Assembly: GCA_017163975.1 (NCBI GenBank)
Contig: JAFFSR010000362.1
Location: 2,539,501-2,603,500, forward strand
Origin: Anastatus disparis
Lineage: Eukaryota; Arthropoda; Insecta; Hymenoptera; Eupelmidae
Direction of reading: 5' to 3'
DNA length: 64,000 nucleotides
Each line of letters opens with the position of its first letter. The stretch's first letter is position 1. The translations under genes and the position numbers were made by a program. A model generated the notes under the pieces. That model was not told where the DNA came from. It did no database searches and saw only the letters and a list, made by a program, of their open reading frames with translations. Positions 22,960-34,619 of this stretch are shown here, piece after piece.

Positions 22960-25900
22960 CTGCAAGGTTGCTGCAAGGTTTCATGAAAGTTTCGAAACTT
23001 CGCAGCAACCTTTCATGAAAGATTGCAGCAACTTTTGTATGTCCGTGCTAGAACCCGGTTGAAATATTTCTAAAAACCTCGCAGCAATCTTTCAGAAAAC
23101 CTCGCAGCAACCTTTCATGAAAACCTCACAGCAATATTTCAGGAAATGTAACAGAAACATTTCAAGAAACCTTGCAGCAATCTTTTAGAACACCTCACCG
23201 CAACCTTGCAGGAAACCTCGCAGCAATCTTTCAGGAAATGTAACAGAAATATTTCAAGAAACCTTAAAGGAATCTTGCGGAAAAAATAGCAAAAACATTT
23301 CAAGCAACCACACAGCAATTTTTCAGAAAATCTCGCCGTAACCTTGCAGAAAACCTGGTGGCAACCTTTTATGAGATATTGCAGCAACATTTATATGTCC
23401 GCGCTAGAACCCGGTTGAAATATTTCTAAAAACCTCGCAGCAACCTTTCATGAAGACCTCGCAGCAACATTTCAAGAAACCTTGCAGCAATCTTTCATGA
23501 AAGGTTACTCGTAATATTTCATGAAATTTTTCCCAAATTTTGCCGCGCATGCAATATTTTGTAAAATATTTCTTAAATCTTGCCAAAAGCTTGCTGCAGT
23601 AATATTTAATAGTAGGCAGGATTTTATATCCTTGTGTGATCAAGTTTTTCTTATGTGCTTAAGTATCAATCGTTTTATCTATAAATTACTAGTTGAGCGC
23701 AAAAGTATTATTATCAATATTTGTGCACAAGAAGAAAAAATTCGTGAAAGGTTTCTTGCAATATTTTATAAAATGTTTCTAAAATCTTGCAGGAACCTCG
23801 CTGCAATCTTTCATGAAAGGTTTCTTGCAATATTCCATGAAAAGTTCCCCAAATCTTGCAGAAACCTCGCTGCAACCTTTCGTGAAAGGTTTCTTGCAAT
23901 ATTTTATGAAATGTTTCTAAAATCTTGCAGAAAGCTCGCTGCAATCATTCATAGAAAGTTCGATGCAATATTCCATCAAAATGTTGTCTAAATCATGCTA
24001 AAAATCCCGCTGAAACATGTAATAAAAGTTTTCTTGCAATATTTCATGAAATATTTTTAAAGTCTTACAGAAACCACGCTGCAACCTTTCATGAAAGGTT
24101 TCTTGCAATATTTCATGAAATATTTCCAAAATCTTGCAGAAAACTTGCTGCAACCTTCCATGAAAGGTTCCTTGCAATATTCCATGAAATGTTTTCTAAA
24201 TTTTTCTGAAAACCTCGCTGAAACATGTTGTGAAAGTTTTCGTCCAATATTTCATGAAACGTTTCTAAAATCTTGCAGAAACCTTGCTGCAACCTTTCAT
24301 GAAAAGTTCTTTGCAATATTTTATAAGATGTTTTTTAAATTTTGCTGGAAACCTCTATGCAACCTTTAATAAAAGGTTCACTTGCAATATTTCATGAAAT
24401 ATTTCTAAAATCTTTCAGAAACCTCGCTGCAACCTTTCATGAAAGGTTCCTTGCAATATTCCATGAAATAATTTCTAAATCGTGCTGAAAACCTCGCTGC
24501 AACCTTTCGTGAAAGTTTTCTTGCAATATTTCATGAAATATTTCTAAAATCTTACAGAAACCTTGCTGCAATTTTTCATGAAAGTTTTCTTGCGAAATTT
24601 CATGAAATATTTCTAAAACCTTGCAGAAACCTTGCTGCAACCTTTCATGAAAAGTTCTTTGCAATATTTTATAAAATGTTTTCTAAATTTTGCTGGAAAC
24701 CTCTATGAAACCTTTCATAAAAGGTTCACTTGCAATATTTCATGGAATATTCCTAAAATCTTTCAGAAACCTCGCTGCAACCTTTCATGAAAGGTTTCTT
24801 GCAATATTCTATGAAATGTTTTCTAAATCTTGCTGGAAACCTCGCTGAAACATGTCGTGAAAGTTTTCGTCCAATATTTCATGAATTGTTCCTAAAATCT
24901 TGCAGAAACCTCGCTGCAACCTTTTATGAAAGGTTTCTTGCAATATTTCATGCAATGTTTTATAATACCTTGCAGAAACCTCGCTGCAACCTTTCGTGAA
25001 AGGTTTCTTGCAATATTTTATAAAATGTTTCTAAAATCTTGCAGGAACCTCGCTGCAATCTTTCATGAAAGGTTTCTTGCAATATTCCATGAAAAATTCC
25101 CCAAATCTTGCAGAAACCTCGCTGCAACCTTTCGTGAAAGGTTTCTTGCAATATTTTATGAAATGTTTCTAAAATCTTGCAGAAACCTTGCTGCAACCTT
25201 TCATAAAAAGTTCTTTGCAATATTTTATAAAATATTTTCTAAATTTTGCTGGAAACCTCTATGCAACCTTTCATAAAAGGTTCACTTGCAATATTTCATG
25301 AAATATTCCTAAAATCTTTCAGAAACCTCGCTGCAACCTTTCATGAAAGGTTCCTTGCAATATTCCATGAAATGTTTTCTAAATTTTTCTGAAAACCTCG
25401 CTGAAACATGTTGTGAAAGTTTTCGTCGAATATTTCATGAAACGTTTCTAAAATCTTGCAGAAACCTCGCTGCAACCTTTCATGAAAGGTTCCTTGCAAT
25501 ATTCCATGAAATGTTTTCTAAATTTTTCTGAAAACCTCGCTGAAACATGTCGTGAAAGTTTTCGTCCAATATTTCATGAATTGTTCCTAAAATCTTGCAG
25601 AAACCTCGCTGCAACCTTTTATGAAAGGTTTCTTGCAATATTTCATGCAATGTTTTATAAAACCTTGCAGAAACCTCGCTGCAACCTTTCGTGAAAGGTT
25701 TCTTGCAATATTTTATAAAATGTTTCTAAAATCTTGCAGGAACCTCGCTGCAATCTTTCATGAAAGGTTTCTTGCGATATTCCATGAAAAATTCCCCAAA
25801 TCTTGCAGAAACCTCGCTGCAACCTTTCGTGAAAGGTTTCTTGCAATATTCCATGAAATGTTTTATAATACCTTGCAGAAACCTCGCTGCAACCTTACGT

Positions 25901-28900
25901 GAAAGGTTTCTTGCAATATTTTATAAAATGTTTCTTAAATCTTGCAGGAACCTCGCTGCAATCTTTCATGAAAGGTTTCTTGCAATATTCCATGAAAAAT
26001 TCCCCAAATCTTGCAGAAACCTCGCTGCAACCTGTCGTGAAAGGTTTCTTGCAATATTTTATGAAATGTTTTTAAAATCTTGCAGAAAGCTCGCTGCAAT
26101 CTTTCATAGAAAGTTTGATGCAATATTTCATCGAAATGTTGTCTAAATCTTGCTGAAAATCCCGCCGAAACATGTAATAAAAGTTTTCTTGCAATATTTC
26201 ATGAAATGTTTTTAAAGTCTCACAGAAACCGCGCTGCAACCTTTCATGAAAGGTTTCTTGCAATATTTCATGAAATATTTCCAAAATCTTGCAGAAAACT
26301 TGCTGCAACCTTTCATGAAAGGTTCCTTGCAATATTCCATGAAATGTTTTCTAAATTTTTCTGAAAACCTCGCTGAAACATGTCGTGAAAGTTTTCGTCC
26401 AATATTTCATGAATTGTTCCTAAAATCTTGCAGAAACCTCGCTGCAACCTTTTATGAAAGGTTTCTTGCAATATTTCATGCAATGTTTTATAATACCTTG
26501 CAGAAACCTCGCTGCAACCTTTCGTGAAAGGTTTCTTGCAATATTTTATAAAATATTTCTAAAATCTTGCAGGAACCTCGCTGCAATCTTTCATGAAAGG
26601 TTTCTTGCGATATTCCATGAAAAATTCCCCAAATCTTGCAGAAACCTCGCTGCAACCTTTCGTGAAAGGTTTCTTGCAATATTCCATGAAATGTTTTATA
26701 ATACCTTGCAGAAACCTCGCTGCAACCTTTCGTGAAAGGTTTCTTGCAATATTTTATAAAATGTTTCTTAAATCTTGCAGGAACCTCGCTGCAATCTTTC
26801 ATGAAAGGTTTCTTGCAATATTCCATGAAAAATTCCCCAAATCTTGCAGAAACCTCGCTGCAACCTGTCGTGAAAGGTTTCTTGCAATATTTTATGAAAT
26901 GTTTTTAAAATCTTGCAGAAACCTCGCTGCAACCTTTCATGAAAGGTTCCTTGCAATATTCCATGAAATAATTTCTAAATCGTGCTGAAAACCTCGCTGC
27001 AACCTTTCGTGAAAGTTTTCTTGCAATATTTCATGAAATATTTCTAAAACCTTGCAGAAACCTTGCTGCAACCTTTCATGAAAAGTTCTTTGCAATATTT
27101 TATAAGATGTTTTTTAAATTTTGCTGGAAACCTCTATGCAACCTTTAATAAAAGGTTCACTTGCAATATTTCATGAAATATTTCTAAAATCTTTCAGAAA
27201 CCTCGCTGCAACCTTTCATGAAAGGTTTCTTGCAATATTCTATGAAATGTTTTCTAAATCTTGCTGGAAACCTCGCTAAAACATGTCATGAAAGTTTTCT
27301 TGCAATATTTCATGAAATGTTTTTAAAGTCTTACAGAAACCGCGCTGCAACCTTTCATGAAAGGTTTCTTGCAATATTTCATGAAATATTTCCAAAATCT
27401 TGCAGAAAACTTGCTGCAACCTTTCATGAAAGGTTCCTTGCAATATTTCATGAAATGTTTTCTAAATTTTTCTGAAAACCTCGCTGAAACATGTCGTGAA
27501 ATTTTTCGTCCGATATTTCATGAATTGTTCCTAAAATCTTGCAGAAACCTCGCTGCAACCTTTCATGAAAGGTTCCTTGCAATATTCCATGAAATAATTT
27601 CTAAATCGTGCTGAAAACCTCGCTGCAACCTTTCGTGAAAGTTTTCTTGCAATATTTCATGAAATATTTCTAAAACCTTGCAGAAACCTTGCTGCAACCT
27701 TTCATGAAAAGTTCTTTGCAATATTTTATAAGATGTTTTTTAAATTTTGCTGGAAACCTCTATGCAACCTTTAATAAAAGGTTCACTTGCAATATTTCAT
27801 GAAATATTTCTAAAATCTTTCAGAAACCTCGCTGCAACCTTTCATGAAAGGTTTCTTGCAATATTCTATGAAATGTTTTCTAAATCTTGCTGGAAACCTC
27901 GCTAAAACATGTCATGAAAGTTTTCTTGCAATATTTCATGAAATGTTTTTAAAGTCTTACAGAAACCGCGCTGCAACCTTTCATGAAAGGTTTCTTGCAA
28001 TATTTCATGAAATATTTCCAAAATCTTGCAGAAAACTTGCTGCAACCTTTCATGAAAGGTTCCTTGCAATATTTCATGAAATGTTTTCTAAATTTTTCTG
28101 AAAACCTCGCTGAAACATGTCGTGAAATTTTTCGTCCGATATTTCATGAATTGTTCCTAAAATCTTCCAGAAACCTCGCTGCAACCTTTCATGAAAGGTG
28201 TCTTGCAATATTTCATGAAATGTTTTATAATACCTTGCAGAAACCTCGCTGCAACCTTTCGTGAAAGGTTTTTTGCAATATTTTATAAAATGTTTCTAAA
28301 ATCTTGCAGGAACCTCGCTGCAATCTTTCATGAAAGGTTTCTTGCAATATTCCATGAAAAGTTCCCCAAATCTTGCAGAAACCTCGCTGCAACCTTTCGT
28401 GAAAGGTTTCTTGCAATATTTTATGAAATGTTTCTAAAATCTTGCAGAAAGCTCGCTGCAATCTTTCATAGAAAGTTCGATGCAATATTCCATCGAAATG
28501 TTGTCTAAATCTTGCTGAAAATCCCGCTGAAACATGTAATAAAAGTTTTCTTGCAATATTTCATGAAATGTTTTTAAAGTCTTACGGAAACCACGCTGCA
28601 ACCTTTCATGAAAGGTTTCTTGCAATATTTCATGAAATATTTCCAAAATCTTGCAGAAAACTTGCTGCAACCTTCCATGAAAGGTTCCTTGCAATATTCC
28701 ATGAAATGTTTTCTAAATTTTTCTGAAAACCTCGCTGAAACATGTCGTGAAAGTTTTCGTCCAATATTTCATGAAACGTTTCTAAAATCTTGCAGAAACC
28801 TCGCTGCAACCTTTTATGAAAGGTTCCTTGCAATATTCCATGAAATAATTTCTAAATCGTGCTGAAAACCTCGCTGCAACCTTTCGTGAAAGTTTTCTTG

Positions 28901-29720
28901 CAATATTTCATGAAATATTTCTAAAATCTTACAGAAACCTCGCTGCAATTTTTCATGAAAGGTTTCTTGCGAAATTTCATGAAATATTTCTAAAACCTTG
29001 CAGAAACCTTGCTGCAACCTTTCATGAAAGGTTTCTTGCAATATTTTATAAAATGTTTCTAAAATCTTGCAGGAACCTCGCTGCAATCTTTCATGAAAGG
29101 TTTCTTGCAATATTCCATGAAAAATTCCCCAAATCTTGCAGAAACCTCGCTGCAACCTTTCGTGAAAGGTTTCTTGCAATATTTTATGAAATGTTTCTAA
29201 AATCTTGCAGAAACCTTGCTGCAACCTTTCATAAAAAGTTCTTTGCAATATTTTATAAAATATTTTCTAAATTTTGCTGGAAACCTCTATGCAACCTTTC
29301 ATAAAAGGTTGCTTGCAATATTTCATGAAATATTCCTAAAATCTTTTAGAAACCTTGCTGCAACCTTTCATGATAGGTTTCTTGCAATATTCTATGAAAT
29401 GTTTTCTTAATCTTGCTGGAAACCTCGCTGAAACATGTCATGAAAGTTTTCTTGCAATATTTCATGAATTGTTCCTAAAATCTTGCAGAAACCTCGCTGC
29501 AACCTTTCATGAAATGTTTTATAATACCTTGCAGAAATCTCGCTGCAACCTTTCATGAAAGGTTCCTCGCAATATTGCTTGAATTATTTTCTGTAACCTT
29601 GTAGCAAGTTTGCAGCAATATCACACTGAAATGTTTCATGAAACCCCTTAGCAATTTTAAGACAAGATTGCTGCAATCTTGTGACAATATTTCAGCACAA
29701 TATTTCATTGAAAGTTTCAC
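22960..29720. repeat. 69-70-bp satellite array, roughly 90 monomers
   Basis: Each monomer carries CCTTTCATGAAAGGTTTC, TTGCAATATTYCATGAAAT, a CTAAAATCTTGCAG spacer and AAACCTCGCTGCAA. Two dyads recur: CCTTTCATGAAAGG (perfect) and ATTTCATGAAATATT. Because 69 is divisible by three, runs of units stay open on both strands, giving dozens of frames of 60-144 codons with a 23-residue periodicity (ERFLAIFHEMFLKSCRNLAA); 70-bp units change the frame. The part before about 23600 is a diverged subfamily with its own 360-bp repeat containing GCTAGAACCCGGTTGAAA. Confidence 0.97.
26930..28181. repeat. 626-bp higher-order repeat, two tandem copies
   Basis: Nine-monomer blocks starting near 26930 and 27556 are almost identical base for base, shown by 85-codon frames with identical translations at 27218-27475 and 27844-28101 and a 626-bp offset throughout. 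Recent unequal exchange within the satellite. Confidence 0.9.
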
Positions 29721-29844
29721 TGCAATATTTCATGCTGTGTGGGCTACTACTACCCTACCAGAACGAGACCAGAGCATAGAGAAGCACGAATTCACGATCG
29801 ACGCAGCGAGGACGTATCAGCGATTTTACACCAGTAGTACAGTA

Positions 29845-30012
29845 AACATTTCTCTCTCTCGCGACTAACGTAATAATAAATCGAACAGTTTATTTTAAAT
29901 GTCGTCTTATTAAATTAATTACCTTCACGCAAATTGACTATTAGGATTTACCAAGCTTAGTCGTGATAAAAAGATACCCACAATATAATAAATTAATTAC
30001 GTGAAAACGTAA
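29845..30012. repeat. Second copy of the 17337-17485 segment
   Basis: TTTCTCTCTCTCGCGACTAA, ATTACCTTCACGCAAATTGA and CTTAGTCGTGATAAAAAGAT match 17337-17485 with substitutions and a short insertion before GTGAAAACGTAAC. It is the first sequence between the satellite element and Helitron B. Confidence 0.7.
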
Positions 30013-30289
30013 CAATAAATATGATTCTTATCAATTAAAGATATTATTTATTAGATATTATTTAGTGTAAACGATTAAAAATTAAGGAAAATCATTATAA
30101 TGAAGATTACAATAATAATAATTATAATAACAATCATAATATCGTATCGAACAAAGTTATTGATAAAATAATAAAGGGCAAAGTAGAAAAAAATTTAAGA
30201 AATTAAATGAAAAAATATTAACTGATAAAATTAATTCGATACTGATTAGTTGTATAGCTAATATATATTTCGATGAAAATCTCATATCA

Positions 30290-31480
30290 GAAAATAACAT
30301 TGGTTCCATGACAAATATATGTGTTTATTGTGATGTGAAACATTTTGCTTTCGAATATACTAAAAGTAACGATTTCTCCAATTGTTGACATAAAGGTAAA
30401 GTAAAAAAAGAAGAACTACAACGATGTGCAAAAATCTATTGTTCTCCAAGAACTGTTACTATGTCTATTTTCCGCAATAATAATTTGGATAAAAATAGAT
30501 ATAATCTAACTTCTTGTAATGAAGTTGCAATAGTATATGTTGCAGAAGTTGATCTTCCTTTTATTGAACGTGATATTTTCATTTACTCTAAATATGATAA
30601 ACCAATTAGCATACCGACATTAGCAAACATACAGATCCTATGACTTATCCGCTTATTCATCCTAATGGTTGTTTTGGATGGATGCCAAATATGAAAAGTA
30701 AATTTGGAAAATCTAATATTTCAAATTTGAAATTTCATAATTATAAATTTAGTGTTAGAGATGAATTTAATTAATTCCTTAATTTGGAAAAATTATCTGA
30801 ACAGTTCATTGTTGATGCTTTTGAAAAAGTTGAAACCTCCAGATTATATTTCATACGGAAAAACCAAAAGGTAGTAAAAAGTAATTGTTACAAATGTGTT
30901 ATAGACTATTTACATAACAAAAAAAATTAGATGCTTCAAAAATTGGAAAAATGGTAATATTACCGTCTAACTTTACAGGAAGTCCATGATTTTAAAAACA
31001 AAATTACATTGACTCAATGACACTTGTAAATTATCGTGGTAAACCTGACCTTTTTGTAACTATGACCTGTAACCCACATTGGAAAAAAATAACTGAAAAC
31101 TTGCAAATCTATGAAATTGCAATAAATAGACCAGATATTATAACAAAAGTATTTTATTAAAAAGTAGAAAAATTCACAAATTTAGTAATAAAAAGGGAAT
31201 ATTAGGAAAATGTATTGCATATAACTATGTAATTGGATTTCAAAAACGAGGATTTCCGCATTTGCATATGTTGGTAACAACTTACTCTTGGATAAAAATA
31301 ATAAATTTGATATTTCCGAAAAAGTTGATAAAATAATAAGTGCAGAAATCTTAAATAAAGATACAACAACTTTAAATCCAATGGATATATGCTATACAAA
31401 CGTAAAAATGATGGCGTCAAAATAATTCTCGAAAATTAATTTACAGAAAGAATTGCAGATAACGGATTTGTTGCTCCTTA
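30290..31480 (+). pseudogene. Helitron B leader and Rep HUH region
   Basis: Broken plus-strand frames encode a CVYCDVKHFAFE leader (about 30325), a Cys/Asp-containing block at 30461-30643, then 'YPLIHPNGCFGWMPNMKS' (about 30645) and VTMTCNPHWKK (about 31058). These are Helitron-like N-terminal/Rep blocks. The HUH metal site reads PHLH within RGFPHLHML at 31250-31270 and is intact, unlike Helitron A. Many stops and frameshifts separate the blocks, so no protein can be made. Confidence 0.8.
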
Positions 31481-31496
31481 TAATACTTACTTATCA

Positions 31497-32347
31497 TTGA
31501 AATTTAATGCACACATAAACGTAGAAGTTTGTTCCACTGTACACTGCATTAAATATTTGTTCCAATACTGTTATAAAGGTCATGATTGTGCATACATTAA
31601 AATACATCAAGTAAGAGTGAATTTTCAATCAGAAAATAAAGACACATTTCAAAATGACAATCGTGAAAATGTTGAATATGAATATGACAAAATCCAACAA
31701 TTCATTAATGCACGATATTTATGTCCACCTCAAGCAATGCACAGATTATGAGAATATCCTTTACATGTTATTTCACATACTATAAAACGTCTAGGCGTTC
31801 ATGAAGAAAATTAACAAAATGTATTTTTTAAAGAAGGAAAAGAAGAAATGATCATGCAAAAAAATGTGGGAACAATATTAGCAGCATATTTTGAATTGAA
31901 TAGAGAACATTTTAAAGCACGAAATTACTTGTATTCAGAAATACCAAATTTTTATACATTTGATGAAAAACTGAAAAAGTGGAATAAAAGAAAAAAAAAC
32001 CAATACTTAGTAGAATGTACTTGGTAAGTTCAAAAGATAGAGAACGTTATTTCATTGGGTTATTACTATCACATGATAAAGGAGCCACATCTTTTGAAGC
32101 TTTGCGTACTGTTGATGATGTGATGTACAATTCGTTTTATGAGACCGCTAAGGCAAAACAATTAATTAATGAAGATGAAGAATGGGATAGATATTTGGAA
32201 GAAGCATCTTTAACAGAATCCCTTTATATTTTTTATGAATTATTTGCTTTTATTTGCGTTTTTTATAATCCCATAAATGCACGAAATTTATATAAAAAAT
32301 ATAAAGATAAGTTCTACCAACCTGAATACGAAAAAAATATAGGTTGA
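31497..32347 (+). pseudogene. Helitron B Rep tyrosine region and linker
   Basis: An open frame at 31497-31751 encodes NAHINVEVCSTVHCIKYLFQ followed by YCYKGHD, the segment with the paired Rep tyrosines (Y, four residues, Y), both present. After several stops, 32015-32347 encodes RERYFIGLLLSHDKGATSFE and a WDRYLEEA block, the conserved region between Rep and helicase. This parallels 7257-6844 in Helitron A. Confidence 0.8.
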
Positions 32348-32356
32348 AATCTTGCA

Positions 32357-33395
32357 TTGAATGTTTTTAAAAATAATTTACAAGTCAATGGATTTTCTTC
32401 AAACGATTTTAATTTACCTAACATAAGCACATTCAGAGAAGAAGATAATAATCAATCAATTCTAAATGATAATAGAAATATTCTTAATGAATTAGAAATG
32501 AAAATAAATTCTTCAAATGAGAAACGAAGGCAAATATTTAACTCTACCATGAAAAGTTTAAACAACCAGAGTAAAGAAAAATATATTTCTATAGATGGAC
32601 CGGTTGGAAGTGGAAAAAGTTATTTACTTAACGTTTTAATAGTTTATTTTAAATATCATACTATACATTATTCATGTGTAGCTTTGACAACCATAGCAGC
32701 AAATTCATTAGTCAATGGAAAAACCGTGCATACAACATTTAAACTACCGTTAAGAGGACGCTGGATCTCTCTATCCTTTTCTAATTGAAAACTGTAGATT
32801 TTTGGAAAAACTAACGATTATTGATAGAGATCAAAAGTTATCCGCAACTTGTACAGTAAAAAGCAATATTTTCTCTGATGAGGAAAAATTAATTTTGATG
32901 CTTTGTTTTCAAAAAAAATTTGACATACTTACAAAATCATAAGTTAGGCTAGAGAATTAATTTGTTCTCATTAAAAAAAATATTGTTTTTTACTGTACAA
33001 GTTGCGGACAACTATTCATTTCTAGTATTAAATACTAGTTTTTCCAAAAACCTACATTTTTCGATTAGAAAAAGATAGAGAGATACAACGTCCTCTTAAA
33101 TATAAAAGATTGTACAACTTGTGCCTAATTCTGCAGAAAGCAAACAAAGGGAACGCAAATAATTATTTGGGATGAAATATCCATGAATTCAAAATTGGCT
33201 TTTGAAGCAGTTGATCATCTTTTTCAAGACTTATGCGATGTGAACCAACTATTCGGTGGTAAAACTGTAATTGTATCAGGAGATTTCAGGCAAACATTAC
33301 TAATTGTACGACATGGAAGCCGTATGAACATTATTGATGATTCAGTTAAATTTAGTTTGTTATGGCAGAATAAAGAGCCCAAAATATATAGCTAA
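32357..33395 (+). pseudogene. Helitron B Pif1-like helicase, N-terminal half
   Basis: The frame 32357-32788 has Walker A GPVGSGKSYLLN (32597-32632, about residue 81) and a TVHTTFKLPL block, and is then cut by the MITE at 32754. Beyond the MITE, IIIWDE (WDE at 33168-33176) and 'GKTVIVSGDFRQTLLIV' give motifs II and III. The frame ends where the 50-bp array begins (about 33372-33395); motifs IV-VI are missing. Confidence 0.85.
32754..33095. mobile_element. TTAA-flanked MITE, copy 1
   Basis: A 342-bp palindromic element with ends GAGGACG followed by TGGATCTCTCTATCC (left) and the inverted counterpart (right), flanked by TTAA (32750-32753 and 33096-33099). Removing the element and one TTAA restores the conserved helicase order FKLPLN. 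TTAA duplications are typical of piggyBac-type and some other superfamilies. A homologous element lies at 47898-48278. Confidence 0.92.
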
Positions 33396-34610
33396 AGTAA
33401 ATATAAAAATCAAACAAATATTGGGCTCAAAAAAATATAGAGCCAAGAATACATAAGAATAAAAAAAATTTAAGATTCAAAGAACTATTGGGCCCAAAAA
33501 AATATAGAGCTCAAGAAAATATAAGAATCAAAAAAATATAGAGCTCAAGTGAAATAAGAATCAAAAAAATATTGGGATGAAAAAAATAAAAGAATAAGAC
33601 AAATATTGGGCTCAAAAAATATAGAGACCAAGAAATATAATAATAAAAAAAATATTGCACCCAAAAAAATATAAGAATCATAAAAATATTTGGCCCAAAA
33701 AAATATAGAGCCCAAGGAAATATAAGAATCAAAAAAATATTTTGCACAAAAAACATAAGAATCAAAAAAATATTGGGCCTAAAAAAATTATAGAGCCCAA
33801 GAAAATATAGGAATCGAAAAATATTGGGCCCTAAAAATATAAGAGTCAAAAAGTATTGGGCCAAAAACATATAGAGCCCAAGGAAATATAAGAATCAAAA
33901 AAATATTTTGCACAAAAAACATAAGAATCAAAAAAATATTGGGCCTAAAAAAATTATAGAGCCCAAGAAAATATAGGAATCGAAAAATATTGGGCCCTAA
34001 AAATATAAGAGTCGAAAAGTATTGGGCCAAAAACATATAGGTATCAGAAAAATATTGGGCTCAAAAAAATATAGAGCCAAGAAAATATAAGAATCAAAAA
34101 AAATATTGGGCCCAAAAAAATATAGAGCCCAAGAAAATATAAAAATAAAAAAAATATTGGTCCCAAAAAACAGGTATCAGAAAAATATTGGGCCCAAAAA
34201 AATATAGAGCCAAGAAAATATAAGAATCAAAAAAATATTGGGCCCAAAAAAATTTAGAGCCCAAGAAAATATAAGAATCAAAATAATATTGGGCCCAAAA
34301 AAATATGGAGCCCAAGAAAATATAAGTGAAAAAATATTGTGCCTAAAAAATGTAAATATCAAAAAAATATTGGGCTCAAAAAATATAAATCCCTAGGAAA
34401 TATGAGAATCAAAAAAATATTGGGCCCAAAAAAATTATAAGAATCAAAAACTATTGGGCCCAAAAAATATAGAGCCCACGAAATTATCAGAATGAAAAAA
34501 ATATTGGGCCCAAAAAATATAGATCCTAAGAAAATAGAAGAATCAAAAATATATTAGACCCAAAAAAATATAAGGCCCAATGAAAATATAGCCTAAAAAG
34601 AAGCCCATAA
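33372..34610. repeat. About 50-bp AT-rich tandem array
   Basis: Units read ATTGGGCCCAAAAAAATATA, GAGCCCAAGAAAATATAAGA, ATCAAAAAA with indels. GGGCCC and its half GAGCCC alternate. A block at about 33690-33870 is repeated almost exactly at 33870-34030 (about 179 bp offset). Minus-strand frames rich in Phe/Tyr/Ile are products of the repeat. The array replaces the C-terminus of Helitron B. Confidence 0.92.
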
Positions 34611-34619
34611 CTAATGAGT

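Larger units (their letters stand above)
22939..29743. mobile_element. TIR-bounded 6.8-kb satellite-filled element
   Basis: The left end CCCACATAGCATGAAA and the right end TTTCATGCTGTGTGGG are inverted copies with one mismatch. Everything between is a tandem array except a non-repeat island at about 23608-23735. No transposase. The flanks share at most a 2-bp CT duplication. Array and termini share the GCATGAAA/TTTCATGAA motif, so the array probably grew from the terminal repeat. Confidence 0.75.
22100..33395 (+). mobile_element. Helitron B, decayed, with two insertions
   Basis: Plus-strand RepHel-like coding remnants lie at 22100-22640 (basic leader, tentative) and 30300-33395 (leader, Rep, helicase). 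The satellite element 22939-29743 lies between them and a TTAA MITE (32754-33095) lies within the helicase. The copy ends abruptly at about 33372, where the 50-bp array begins, before the C-terminal helicase motifs. Numerous stops. Helitron termini were not identified. Linking the leader to the rest across the satellite is an inference. Confidence 0.75.

Noticed and set aside
23139..29558. Dozens of 60-144-codon ORFs with 23-residue repeats
   Set aside because: They track the 69-bp satellite period on both strands and break whenever a 70-bp unit occurs; no start context or domain.
33511..34362. Phe/Tyr-rich membrane-like ORFs on the minus strand
   Set aside because: They follow the 50-bp tandem unit; the apparent hydrophobicity comes from AAAAAATAT-type DNA.
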